A stretch of 64,000 bases of DNA, from positions 21,807 through 85,806 of the forward strand of contig QAXH01005684.1 in assembly GCA_004335635.1 (NCBI GenBank), read 5' to 3'. A program made the translations under genes and the position numbers. The notes beneath the pieces are model-generated. The model worked only from the letters and a program-made list of their open reading frames with translations, was not told where the DNA came from and made no database searches. Source of the stretch: Chloromonas sp. AAM2 (Eukaryota; Chlorophyta; Chlorophyceae; Chlamydomonadales; Chlamydomonadaceae). This document shows, in pieces, positions 50,120-61,321 of this stretch (position 1 is the stretch's first letter; each line of letters begins with the position of its first letter).

Positions 50120-50369
50120 TAGCCGGTTGCCTTCCTTTCTGCCTTCTGGCCTGTTTCTGCCTTCGGGCCTGATTCTGGCTTTCTTGTTTCTCCTTGCTCA
50201 GGGTAGGTCAGGGCGGTACACATCCTGTCCCGTGTCCATTGACGGCTTCCCTGATGTAACAAATCAACCAATCAACCAATATCAATCAATCAATTAATCA
50301 ATTAATCAACCAACCAACCAACCAACCAACCAACCAACCAACCAATCAATCAATCAATCAATCAATCAT
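50120..50369 (+). repeat. SINE-like repeat with TGTAA and (AATC)n tail, copy 1
   Basis: A 150-bp unit (GGTTGCCTTCCTTTCTGCC … CTTGCTCAGGG … TCAGGGCGGTAC … TTCCCTGATGTAACAAATCA) is followed by a long CAAC/AATC tetranucleotide tail at 50262–50369. A second copy is at 63065–63227 and a terminal fragment at 15827–15845. A shared body, a TGTAA-containing 3' end and a variable simple-repeat tail are typical of a retroposed short element. No internal pol III boxes were confirmed. Confidence 0.6.
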
Positions 50370-50411
50370 GTAAAAACCCTCGCCAGTGTCAGACTCTCCT
50401 GGGTGGCGAAT

Positions 50412-51071
50412 TCAACAGTGACACAGGAAACCGGCATGCTGCACCCATGAGCAGCCAGAGTGAAGTGAAGCCCCTGTGAAACCAACTTCGACCAACGTAC
50501 TTGCTGTCTGCACCCACTCCACTGCTGTGGCTTTCGTCGTCTGTCTGTTAAAAGCCCTAATCTGATCGTCTTCTTCCAAGACATGATCTTTGTGCTGAAA
50601 ATGCCTGTTGAGTACCTGTCGAGTACCTGCAGAGGAGTACAGCTTAGCTGCGTCATAGCGCCAGTTGCATGACCTTTGATAACCGCTGGTGCACACCTTC
50701 AAAAGGTATTTAAGCATGCAGATGGTCGCCAGCAACAGTCCTGTGCCACTCTAGCTGGTAATTACTGAACAGAACATTCAGCTCATGCAGGGTCACAGGC
50801 TCGCCTGACCGAGGTATGCCTTCAGGGAAAGCTGTGTGGCATGTTGCTCTCCTATTTGCAAGCTATGGTCACACTCTACAGTGGTGATACTTGATTGTTG
50901 TGAGGTGAATGCAACAGGCGCAAACGGGCGGCCCGTTTCCAAGGAACTATTCGGGGGTGCCAGACGCCACGACATTTCAGCAGGCACAAATACGACGCCG
51001 TCCTTAGAGCATGCTGTCTGACCGTGCCCTGCCGGAGTCAACACACACATTTTGGTTAACACCATGCCCAC
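50412..51071 (-). pseudogene. second part of the minus-strand coding-like region
   Basis: Two overlapping frames on the minus strand, one containing PVTLHELNVLFSNYQLEWHR (around 50740–50800), look protein-like but are separated by stops and frame shifts. No domain is recognised. The upstream end abuts the kinase start at 51064 on the opposite strand. Confidence 0.25.
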
Positions 51072-54002
51072 CTACAGCGCGACCAGACAGGTGAGCTGCT
51101 GCAGATCATGTCAAGGATACAAGGGCAGTTTTGGACCGCTGCAGCTGCCAGAGGCTGTGCATTGCCTGCCGTGAATGGTTCCAGCGCACATTTGATCACC
51201 AACGACGACAAACTGTGCCCTTGAAATATTGCCCTTGCGGAGCCCAGTCCAGCCACGTTGAATTACCTTGTCTCGCAGAAGCGCAGCAACCTGCGCCATG
51301 TCAAGGTCCTAGGGCGAGGAGGTTATGGCGAGGTGCGTGGAGGCAGCAGCCGTGCTTTCACCCAGCTGGACGGCTCGTTGAGAAAGGAATGTCCCATGCC
51401 CATTGCAGGCATCGCTTGTGGAGCACTGCGTGCCGGACGTCTGCAAGAAGGCTTGGCGCCAGCGCTGCTTCCGGGCCAGGGCGGGTCCTCCGGAGCTGTA
51501 CGTCAGGAAAACGTAAGCGAGCGGTGGTTTACAAGTCAGTCAGCACAGTCCGAGATATGGCCAGTCCAAGGCTGTAACCTGCAATACCAGAGGGATCGTC
51601 GTGGAAGGCCACCGTTTTGCGTAGCGAGATTTTTTGTCGTGACATGTTCGTGTCGCAGAGTCTCGAGGGACAGCGTCAATCCTTGTTTTTTTGAGGCGAC
51701 TCAGAAGGAGGCTGACCTGCATTCAAGACTGCGACATCCGTACATAGTGGTAAGCCACATTGGGAACACACATGATCGTCTGCTCCGCATGGCTCCGCAT
51801 TTGCCTGAACGCTGAGTGACTGCAGCTGTGTGTCATTGGTTTACCAGCATTAACAAGGGTTGAGTCAAGGGCTTGGACGTGCACCTCGTCCAGGATGCAA
51901 CATTTGATCTTCATTCCTCGTAGTATGCCCTTGTGCACCATGCTCTGAGCTCCATATCCTTCTGCGCAGGGTTTCAAGGACTCCTGGTACGAGAGGCCCG
52001 GCCACAGTGACATTAAGCTCCACATACTTATGGATTATGGGGCGCAAGGGGACCTGGTGCAGGCCTTGATGAAGGTCTACCAGGTGTGGCATGCAATTTG
52101 CTTGGTCTACCTGCTGCTTTCACAGCCTGCAGCTGTTTTCAAGCCAGCTGGCATGACCGTCACATGTTGCTTGCGTTTGACCGTGCTGAAGGTCCATGAG
52201 GTATGACATGCAATCTGTTTGCTGGGTCTACATCCGACAACAGCTTGTGTACTTTTGAACATGTGATCAGGACATGTGTCAGTCGCATACTACGCACAAC
52301 TACAGTGAATTGAACGACATACAGCCCTCTCGCAGTCCGTGTGGTCGCCTGTCACAACTCTGTTGTCTTGTTGCTCAGTCCTCTCAGAGTCTATTATGCT
52401 GCTGGCTCTCGTCTAGGCTGACAGCTGTCCTTGCAAAAATTGCACGGTATTGCAGAAGCGTCAAAGGTTCACGGAGGAGTGGCTGAAGAGGCTGCTTGCC
52501 CAGTTGCTCCTTGCAGTGGATTACTTGAAGAAAAAGGGCGTTATACACGTGAGTGGCGTCACCCACGCAAAAGGGGCATGCAAAAGGGGCAGAAGTTTGT
52601 AGCATGGAGAGTATGTGCATTCGCAGCATGAGTTGATGGTATGTCAGCGCACAAAAGCTCGTGGTAAGGTTCCTGATCTGACAACCCCAGCAATCGCTCG
52701 CTGCGCTCTAGATATACTGCAATCTCCATTTATCGGTTCCACTAATTGAAGGCTGCCACGCATGGGCTTGTTTGCCACCTTAAGCTGTATCCAGTGCATG
52801 TACGAGCAATGCCTTAGGAATGCCAAACGAGTCGTACGCAACTCATTGCTGTTCTGGGGCCCTCTTGATCTGGCAACCCAGCGATTGAGAACTGTGCCCT
52901 TATCATGGTACCTGAAATGCATACGCAGAGAGACATAAAAGGGCAGAACATCTTCATCCACAAGGACGGGCACGTGCTACTAGGAGATTTTGGCTTGTCT
53001 ACAGAGGCAGACAAACATGGTCAACACGATCTTATTAAGGTGGGCAGCAGATCCGTGTCAGCCCTTGGGCGGGTCCAAGCAGGCCCTGAGTGCATGCGAC
53101 CAAGAATCATGCGGGGCCTGAATCCGTGCGGGCCATGATAAGAGTTACCATGCCTCAGGCCCTGCCCCACCTGAGTGTATCATGTTCCATGCTGTTCCAT
53201 GCTGATTGTATGTATATGGCCGATCATGCAGCAAGAGTGGTGATCAAGCTGTGGTACTAGGAGTGAGCCAAAGTAGTTGAGCTGGATTGACTGAACAGTG
53301 CATAAAACAGCTAACATAAAATTTTCAGTGCATGCAACCCCCTCTACTCGGTGGCACTAGGAGCGAGTCATGCGCTAACTTGTCAGCTCAAGCACCAGAG
53401 CAATTATATGAGTGCAACCACCAGCCGCCATGCGTACCTCACCGCCTTGCATGTTGCAGATTGGCACGCCCGCCTTCACAGCCCCTGAAGTGCTCAACAA
53501 CTTGCCTTATGACTACAAGGCAGACATCTGGTAGGTCTCCGTACTAGCTGAGACCATCTTTGACCCGGGTTAACAATGGGATAGGAAGGGCGCCTGGGCA
53601 TTGTACAGGACAGCAGTGCTGCCCCCGAGTGAAGACAATGCAACTGCAACAGGAAACCCAATCACACTTCAATATGGTGGTGATGCACGGAAAACACGCC
53701 TAGCCAGGCTACTGGCAAACTGCTCAAGAGTGTGTGGTTGCAATCAGTGTGTGATCACAGGATGTGCTTGCACTGGCACACAGTATCAGCACCAATAGAG
53801 TGACAAGCTCGTCATCTGAATCAAGAACACAGCTGATTCAGGATGTTAAGATCAGCATGTTGCCCTGCTCTTCCTCATGCAGGTCAGTTGGGACAGTGTT
53901 GCATCATCTGGCCTCCATGGGCCGCTTGGCGTACGATGGAGCCTCATTTGTGAGTGGGAGTGCACAAGAATGAATGAATTGGCATGAGGAAGAAATATCT
54001 TG

Positions 54003-54041
<39 letters not shown>

Positions 54042-56756
54042 TGAGAAGGCGAGCAAAAAAAGGAAAACAAGAGCAGAGGAGGGATGAGGGAAAGCAAGCG
54101 CATTCAATGCGTCAAAGCTCAGATGGGCAAGAAAGGCAGGCAAACCAGCTGGCTGGCGCACAGGGTGACTTGAATTTGTCCGGCACTGCAGTGGCACACG
54201 GTGGTGTATCTTGATTGGGCTGGGTTGCTAAGCGGCTGGCTGCTTGGGCAAACATGAGTTCTAGCTGTACTGACATGCCCCAGCTGATGAACAATTGGGT
54301 CTCTTGGTGTGTGGATGTGGCTGCATAGCCATGCATTTGCTATACAGTGATCTCTTGGCCTGTGCACGCGTGCATGGTTGGAAAGGCTTGCATTCCTGAT
54401 GCTTGCCGAAAAAACATATGTTTGCCAGTTCTGGGACAGTTCTTGTGTGTGTCACTTTGGACGGGACGAAGCTGGCATGCTATACCGTGACAGTTTCCCT
54501 TGGCATGGGCTTTGTATCCTGCATGTGTGCAGGATGACGTTGCTCACTGCATCGCCACTACCGAGTATCCAGCACTCTCTGGCTACAGTCAGGAGTTCCT
54601 GAACCTCATTGGCTGGTAAGTGCTGAACACAGCTGGGCGAGGGCGAGGCAGGCTTTGACCTGGGCATGGGCTGTTGGTGCTGCTTGCGGACGCCAACCGG
54701 TGCTTGTGCATCTCAGTGCCGATGCAGCAGTCTGAAATGCCATGCAGGTCTCTTACAGTGAATCGTTTCCTCGTATGTTGACGTGATGCTTGTCTGACTA
54801 GACATACCAACGACGTACTATGTACAGGATCTGAGTCGAAGGCTGAGGGGTGAGCAGTGAACACTGTTGATGACGTAAACCCTACTGGTCCCCAGTCTGT
54901 TTGATGACATCAACCCCTCATGAGCTTGACCCTAGAACTGTGTTGGATGGATGTAATGCCACAGTCTATGCACGGCAACCCCAGAGCCCAGACAGTCACG
55001 GGTGAGACTGGAGATGAAAAAATCACAGGGTAGCCTGGGCTAACCAATGCCCATATCCAAGTCAAACTGTGGACGATCATAATTTGAGCAAGTGACCGAT
55101 GCATGTTGTGCCGCCTGGCTCTGCAGGATGCTGACCAGGGACCCAGCAATGCGTCCCTCGGCACAGCAGGTGCTGGCACAGCCGTGCATGCGTGAGACCG
55201 TCATTGATACAATGGCCTTGGCGCGGAAGCTGGACCCAACCGTCCAGCTGCCCAACGTACCCGGGATTCGCAAACCTGAGAAGTGGGCACCTTCCCGGCC
55301 CGCTCCACCGCCTGAGGTAGCTTGCCAGGCGCAGCAATGTGCAGATACCGTACACCCGACACAAGAGTGCTTCTCACCAGGTGCATCCGTGCGGCCCTCG
55401 GCATCTGCGCGAGCACATCGTCTCAGCATATATGTACACCGATTTGCGCCCGAGGCCGAGCTTGAGGCCCTTTGGTTGGACGCTGAGAAGAAACATGCCA
55501 CATTGGCTGGTCATCAGTGCCTGAGGCACTTTGCGCGGGAGGTGGCTCTCAAGCAGAGAGTCGCTGCTGTTGAGGCCGAGCGCGGACGTGCCCTTGCCGC
55601 CGCTGCTCAGCATGCCCAGGCCACTGCAACTCAGCGTGCGCCGGCCGCCACAGCTCAGCGTGTACGGGCCACATCCGCTACAGTCGAGCATGCCTTGCCC
55701 TGCGCTGAAGCCTCAGCTGCCACGACTCAGCATGCCCGTGCTCCTGCCGCCGCCACTAAACCTGTGACGTCCACAGCAGCTCAGCCTGCCGAGCCCTCCG
55801 CTGCCACGACTCAGCATGCCCGTGCTCCTGCCGCCGCCACTAAACGTGTAAAACAGGGTGTAATACCCACAGCAGCTCAGCGTGCCGGTCTCTCCGCTGC
55901 CTCCACAAACACTAACGCCCCGGCTTCCATGACTCAGCATGCTCATGCCGTTCCCACCGGCCTTCAACGTGCAAGAGCCACAGCGACAAATCAGCGTGCC
56001 CTACCACTTGCCCTACCTGCCACAAACGCCACCACGACCACGCTCGCGACTGTTTCCCATGCAGAGCACAAACCTGCGAGTGTTGCTGTTGCGCCCTGTG
56101 TGCACACTGCTCCAGCCAATCATGAAGTCGTCCACACACCTTCCCACATGCCCCTCGCTGGTGGAGCCGTTGTCATCAGGCGCGTGGCAATCAATCCAGC
56201 TGTCCCAGGGGCTGTGACTCGTGCTGCATCCTGCGAAGAGCCTGCTATCAAGGTGTCAGGATCAGTCACAACAGCCGCTAGTGACGTTGCATTGTTCGGG
56301 CCTGATGACTCCCTGACATGTTCTCAGCAGGCTGATCAGTCAGCCAAACAGGAGGCCGGCGGTGCTTCTCTGGCTGAGCCTATCACGTCTGCTGCCAGGT
56401 CTTCTCAACCCAGGGCTGTGGTTGCACGGCCAGCCAAGCTTCACATGACAATCAGGGCGTTTATCTCCAAGGTCAAGACTGTGTTTACCACCTCCAAGCC
56501 AACAACCATCACCCCAGCAGGCCCTTCCAGTGCAGTCCCAACACCTCCAGCCAACTGGCCTAAGACACCGGCTGCTACGTCTAGAGCTACTACTGCGTGC
56601 CTGGATCCAGCCAAGGCCCGTCCCGCACCCCGTGCACTGCCCCTCCTGCACCACAGCATGGCCAGCAGTGCATCAGGGTCCTCCTCTCCTTCACTCAGCA
56701 AGGTCAGCTGCTGGGGTTCGCTGTGGCAGAGCAAGCTGGGTTATGCACAGCGATGA
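51064..56756 (+). CDS. NEK-like Ser/Thr protein kinase with long low-complexity tail, 814 aa
   Basis: Eleven in-phase exons: 51064–51090, 51279–51332, 51409–51512, 51659–51749, 51970–52083, 52456–52548, 52929–53039, 53460–53530, 53883–53949, 54533–54615, 55127–56756. Kinase domain residues ~15–295: glycine loop LGRGGYGE (20–27), VRK lysine 61, helix-C Glu 79 in EADLHSRLRHPYIV, catalytic loop HRDIKGQN (161–168; H and R sit on separate exons), DFG 181–183, activation segment IGTPAFTAPEV (199–209), DIW 222, and MLTRDPAMRPSA (273–284). The YPxLxxxYSxEfLxLI pattern before MLTRDP is characteristic of NEK kinases. All catalytic residues are present. About 22 extra residues, rich in Cys/Arg, lie between the glycine loop and Lys61. 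The C-terminal ~520 residues are Ala/Thr/Gln/His-rich with a short coiled coil near residue 375–400. NEKs act in cilia and mitosis; the substrate here is unknown. The start uses a nine-codon first exon. Confidence 0.85.
54006..54039. repeat. (TA)n microsatellite in kinase intron
   Basis: About 17 TA units lie in the intron between exons 53883–53949 and 54533–54615. Confidence 0.9.
54420..54436 (+). repeat. dispersed terminal-repeat-like motif, copy 2
   Basis: GTTTGCCAGTTCTGGGA lies in the kinase intron, again preceded by an A-run and followed by C. It is identical to 2653–2669 and nearly identical to the arms of the palindrome at 58127–58177. Confidence 0.5.
55717..55884 (+). repeat. 84-bp coding tandem repeat in kinase tail
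   Basis: Two copies of an 84-bp unit (starts 55717 and 55801) encode AATTQHARAPAAATK plus a variable 13-residue spacer. A third, more divergent copy (AASTNT…TQHAHA) follows at about 55897. The first 48 nt of the two copies are almost identical, so the expansion is recent. Confidence 0.8.
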
Positions 56757-57176
56757 GTGTTCCTGGCACACCGGTCCTTTCAACAGCTGAGCGGATGCTT
56801 GCGGCCAAGACCAGTAGAAGCATGGTTTATCTCAGTGCACAGCAGCAGTCCAGGCCTATCAGGAGGTATTTGTGCAGCCGGGCTGTGGAGAGCAAGATTT
56901 CTACAGTCAAGGCCGGTAAGCAGCGTTGTGCAGCAGCACAGGACGCCTGACAGTAGCACCTGACTGTGGCACTGCATTACGGCCTATCAAACATGCTCAT
57001 GACCCCTGTGAGACGTTCCAATGCTGAAGAGAGCTTGTCAATCCTTCACACCACGTCTTGCGTTGTCCTGCGTGCTAGATTACCGTACTTCTTGCCTCCG
57101 GCATGTCACTTGTAGAACCATTAACAAACATCATGTCCCTGTCACATTGCTTTTCCGTGCATATCTGATGAACATT

Positions 57177-58423
57177 GAACGCAATGCATTGGCTACGCAA
57201 TGCACAGGCCGAGCAGGCTGGCGTGCGGCGACCTATCAGGGCCCTCGTTGCTGTCACATGCAGCTGCGTGGATGCTCTGAGATTCTGCCTGATTTCCTGA
57301 TAGTCAGATATTCGTGGTTGATAGCTAGCTGCAGACCCGAGGTAGAGCAGATCAATCCGCGCGCGTCATAAGATTGTGTTCTTCATCACAGTCTTGACAC
57401 GGGTCACTTTTTCCTGTGTAACTTTAAGGGCCTTCGTTTGTGATGTTCTAGCCGATCGAGTAGTGCACTGTGTTCGGAGCTCTTAGGTGCGCTGAAAAGC
57501 TGAGGACACTGCGCATCTCTCTAGCTAAGGCTCACGCAAGGACCGAGCCAAGGGCGTCGGTTTCTGTGGGACCTCCTTGGGCTGGCAAGAGGCCCACATC
57601 TCCTCTGCAGCCCAGAGAGCCATTTCTGGACCTTCCCAAAGTATAGCAACCGTCCAGAGCGATTTGAACTATGAAACAGGCATCGAGTTGGCACAAAGAT
57701 GCATGCTCAAAGGCACGGCATGAGTACATGCTTGTAGCCCAGGTCATCACAACAGCGACAAACCCCGATTCCGGAAGCGATGCAATGTCTTTCTCCGCTA
57801 ATTGCAGCTAAATCTCGTCGCAGCGGATCGGGAACAGCGCAGTTCATGGTGGTTTGTTGAGGTCTGGAAACGGTTTGTTCGAGGCCACACCAGCCCCGCT
57901 GGACGTTGTTCAAGGACGAAACCATTCCAGACACGTAGCTGGGGATCATATCTACCAGTACGCCAAAGCGCGTTCTTGAACAACGTCCAGCGGGGGAGGA
58001 CTGTGGTTCTTCACACAGGGAAAAAAATCGGTGAGATAGGGCAAGATATGGCATGATATGGCATGCAAGTTCTTAAGCACTCTAACCTGCGTAGATATGG
58101 AGCTGGGTTCAGGGTATGCCACGCGTGTTTGCCAGTTGTGGGGACAATTCCCAAGAGTTGTCCCAGAACTGGCAAACTTCTTTTGTTCCCCTGTGTGAAG
58201 AGCACAATGTTATGATGCGCGCGGATTTTATCTGCTCTACCTCTGGTCTACAGCTAGCTATCGTGATGAGACAACCATGACTATCTGATGAGGGAATCAG
58301 GCAGAATCTCAACGTATTCACGCAGCTGCATGTGACAGGTTATCGCCACAACGAGGGCCCTGATAGGTCGCCGCACGCCAGCCTGCTCGGCCTGTGCATT
58401 GCGTAGCCAGTGCATTGCGTTCG
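57177..58423. mobile_element. long inverted-repeat (foldback-like) element
   Basis: The segment 57177–57391 (starts gaacgcaatgcattggctac) reappears in reverse complement at 58194–58423. Long runs such as gcacaggccgagcaggctgg and cctatcagggccctcgttg are identical, with scattered substitutions and small indels. The 800-bp interior holds two further inverted repeats: 57894–57918 with 57971–57995 (25 bp, one mismatch) and the 51-bp palindrome at 58127–58177. No transposase is seen, so this resembles a non-autonomous foldback or MITE-like element, or two elements inserted head to head. Confidence 0.65.
58127..58177. repeat. 51-bp near-perfect palindrome made of two motif copies
   Basis: GTTTGCCAGTTGTGGGGACA at the left and the reverse complement of GTTTGCCAGTTCTGGGACAA at the right flank an ~8-nt loop. 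These are the same motif as at 2653 and 54420, arranged tail to tail. Confidence 0.7.
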
Positions 58424-58495
58424 TCCACTCCATTCTGATCCTCGTCCATCCTGATGGCAACGAATTCCACGCTTTCCGCGTTGACGTCTCGCACA

Positions 58496-58991
58496 ATGGC
58501 TCTACTCCTACTGGTGGGGGTCTACATCGCACTGGCCAGGGCAGGTGGGGCTAGCTGCCAATTACACAGGTAGCGAGTATGCATGTGGATCTTCCACGCT
58601 GCACTGGTCAGCTTGGTGCTGCTTGGCTGCAGACGTCCATGCTCGGGCGGGCCGGTCTCTTCACGCGTCCGGCGCTGAAGGGGGCACACAGCAGGTCACT
58701 CCTTCTCCTACAGGTTCGGAGTCGTCTGATAACGTCGTCATCGGCAACGATGCAAATGGTCGCCTCTCCAATAAAACTTCTCCTGCTGCCAGCACCGGTT
58801 GTCTTATCGACACTAGTAGCGCCACTGATGGCGCGCGCGCTTTACTCCAAGACGATACTCGGGAGATGATGCGGGCTAATCGCGCAGGCAGGACGTCGCT
58901 TGATGGTGCTGATAGCTCGGCTGCTTCCCTGGACTGGGACGGCAGCGACACGGGTTTGCAGGGCACTCTGAGCTCGTCAAACGGGCCTTGA
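58496..58991 (+). CDS. small secreted protein candidate, 135 aa
   Basis: Exon 1 (58496–58544) encodes a signal peptide, MALLLLVGVYIALARA, ending in a phase-1 donor (G before gtgggg). Exon 2 (58633–58991) starts after ctgcag and completes an Asp codon, giving DVHARAGRSLHASGAEGG, then a Ser/Thr/Asn/Asp-rich chain without Cys clusters, a GARALLQDD segment, and a TGA stop. Cleavage after ARA is likely. One N-x-S/T-type site is present (NKTS). No family is recognised. The N-terminus and intron position match the next gene (61322), suggesting paralogy. It begins only 73 bp after the foldback element, so its promoter may include element sequence. Without the splice, the exon-2 frame would lack a signal peptide. 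Confidence 0.55.
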
Positions 58992-61321
58992 TGCATGTAC
59001 GAGTTCAGGAGCACTGGCAGCATTCATGTCTCTGCCGGCTCAACCTTCAAAGCTCATACTGCGATTCTCGCTGCTCCTTGGTGGACATACCAAGCACCTT
59101 CATGCTGCTATGTGTGTCGGAATTCTGACCGCATTGTTTGGCGCCTGACACGCATCCAACACCAGGAGAGCTGACACCAGTTGAGTTGACAGGTGTGCGC
59201 AAATTGCACAGTTGCGGCAACTTCATCTCAGTGGGTCGAATTGGCAGCATACAATGGTTTGTTTGTTAGTTCATTGGCTGGAACGCTATGGTGAAACACA
59301 ATCCTGAGATCACTTGGTACGCGTGTCTCAGTCGGAAGGACGTGGCTTTCCTCACTTGGTTGTTGCCACAATGCTGTTTGCAACCGCTGTTGATTTATTG
59401 TTAAGAGTTTTATGAAATTCCGTGCTGCCTTCTGCACTTGAGCTGAACCTTTTATCTTTCCATTTTTGGAAACGTCCATCACTCAACTGACTTGTGCCAA
59501 CCGTCGACCTCTTGAACTGTTCTTCCACGTTTTAGCACCCGCTTTGCATCCTCTGGTGTAGTTGTCATTTGTTGGCATTGTTGGCATTTGTTGACATTGG
59601 CATTGGCATTGGCCGACGATAGCATGTGAGTTGTAAACGTTCTCTGCCTGCAGCCATTCTCTGTCTGCAGCCTGTACAGAGGCATGCAATCTTGGAGGAC
59701 GTGCAGTATGTTGCAAAATGACTGGTACACAGTTTTTGACCTGCCAAACTGCACACGCTGCATGGTTCTGGTGAGCGCACCCACTGCACACTCACTGATC
59801 TCCAACAAGTAGTTCATGCAAGATTTGGTCCGAAATACGCTGGCCCCTGGTTTTGGGATGACTAAGTTGAGTTTTTGTAGACCAGTGCTCATTTTGGCCG
59901 TGGCGTTTGGTGCTCAGTCAAGCCTTAACCCTGCAAGCTGGCACAGCTTTTTGCTGGATTGTTTTGCTCAGCCCTTTAGCCCTTGCAGTCTGCAACGTGT
60001 CATGCTAGCTGAGGCCCTGGCCCTGGTAACTATCAAGTGGTGTAAATACATATATATATACTATCAAGTGTGCTCGCTGATCTGATGGAGTGTCGGTAGG
60101 GGGTGTGCGTTCACCACCAGACAGACTGGGTTTTTGTTGGCATGAGCAGGCAGTGTAACAGAACTGCTTGCCTCCTTACTGTGATTGAAACAGAGCACGA
60201 ACACATTTTGTGTGTGGAGTTGTAGATGTTAATTATTCATACTAGCTCGCTAGCAACTCCAACATGCCGTGTCCATTGACCACCTTGTCACAGTAGCCGC
60301 ACTGTTGCTGATCAGCACGCTACACTGCATCTGCAACTGCTGATGCTCGCACAGTCATTGAACCTATCCTAACTGGCCACTGAAAGCAGCACCTTGCCAC
60401 GAGGCCACGAGGCCACTTGTCATGCCACGATGCGGATGGCAATGTCAGGCCATGTCAGGCCAGCGGAGGAGGCAAAGCCAGCGGCAAACGGATCAGCAAA
60501 CTTGTGCGTCCTTTAGCTGACCGAGAGAGCATTGCCTACAAATAAAAACTGTCAGCTTGGTGCGCATCAAGAAAGTCAGAAACAGATCCTAGTGCACATG
60601 CAGGGTCAGATTCCATGTGCTGACTACACTCACCTGCAGAACACGAACGGCACCACCAGCGACATCCACCAGCGCCTTGAGGAAGAAGAGGCCCACTATG
60701 TCCACTATACAAAATCACACTAGTGATGCGTGATTGTTTGGGTGCTTCAGCTACACGACCGTGAGCGTATTGCCAGCTAACATATCAAGCCCTGGTGAGG
60801 GTGGTCGCCCCAACCGATCCGTTGTCAAAACAACCAAAGGCCAGACCCTGGATATGGATGGGTGTGCAAGCCCAATTGACAGCCATTCACAAAGAAGACT
60901 GAGCAAGACGTGTTTCCATCTTCCACCACCCGTAGCTGACTGTGATTCCATTTGTGAAGAACAGCTGACTGTGCAATGATGAACAATGTTCCACAGCTTA
61001 GTGTTGGAGTTAAGGCCTTGTACAGGGGTAGTCGGCGGCTGGGGTCATGGCCGCACTGCAAGACGGCGGGCGCTGCAGAAGCGGATAGCAATGACGGTCG
61101 AGAAACCCCACTCAATCACCGGCCATAGCCGAGCGCTGGAACTATTAAGCCGGAACGCGCAATGGATCTGAGCCTTCACTAAGCAGACCCGTCAGATCTG
61201 ACAGGTTGCCAGTCGCAGGCGGTTGCATGTCACTAAGTTCGCGAGAAATCAGGAAACACAACACGTTGCGGGCAGCACATTGCTTACCATTTGCCCAACG
61301 GGTTCAGCCGCACCAGCCATT
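58992..61321. other. spacer between the two secreted-protein candidates
   Basis: No exon chain is supported. Short simple repeats occur at about 59570–59612 (TTGGCATTTG/GGCATT units), 60048–60060 (TA) and 60404–60470 (CACGAGGC and GGCCATGTCA duplications). A TGTAA at 59632–59636 is a weak candidate polyadenylation signal for the gene ending at 58991. Open frames at 59479–59892 (minus) and 59816–60085 (plus) have no domain. Confidence 0.4.

Larger units (their letters stand above)
48371..51063. other. spacer with repeats and decayed coding-like fragments
   Basis: This stretch contains the 3' untranslated region of the multi-PLAT gene (no TGTAA signal within the next 600 nt), a 20-bp tandem duplication at about 49070–49111 (GTGCTCGGGTRCAGTAGTTT-like), minus-strand fragments at 49674–51071, a SINE-like repeat and a tetranucleotide tract. 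No complete gene is seen. Confidence 0.5.
56757..58495. other. 3' flank of kinase gene and foldback element
   Basis: After the kinase stop the next 400 nt have no supported gene. A TGTAA at 57417–57421 could be a polyadenylation signal but lies inside the inverted-repeat element. The remainder is that element, with only short open frames. Confidence 0.5.

Noticed and set aside
50262..50369. Regular short repeat resembling an array
   Set aside because: It is a continuous tetranucleotide tract without spacers, forming the tail of the SINE-like repeat; not CRISPR.
53852..54214. Frames with YIYIYIY runs on both strands
   Set aside because: Translation of the (TA)n microsatellite inside a kinase intron.
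55374..55967. Gly/Ser-rich minus-strand open frames opposite the kinase tail
   Set aside because: They mirror the repeat-rich coding strand; the plus frame joins in phase to kinase-domain exons.
58545..58632. Upstream extension of the 58.5-kb ORF as its N-terminus
   Set aside because: The unspliced frame lacks a signal peptide, while splicing 58544 to 58633 gives a clean one and matches the neighbouring paralogue's structure.
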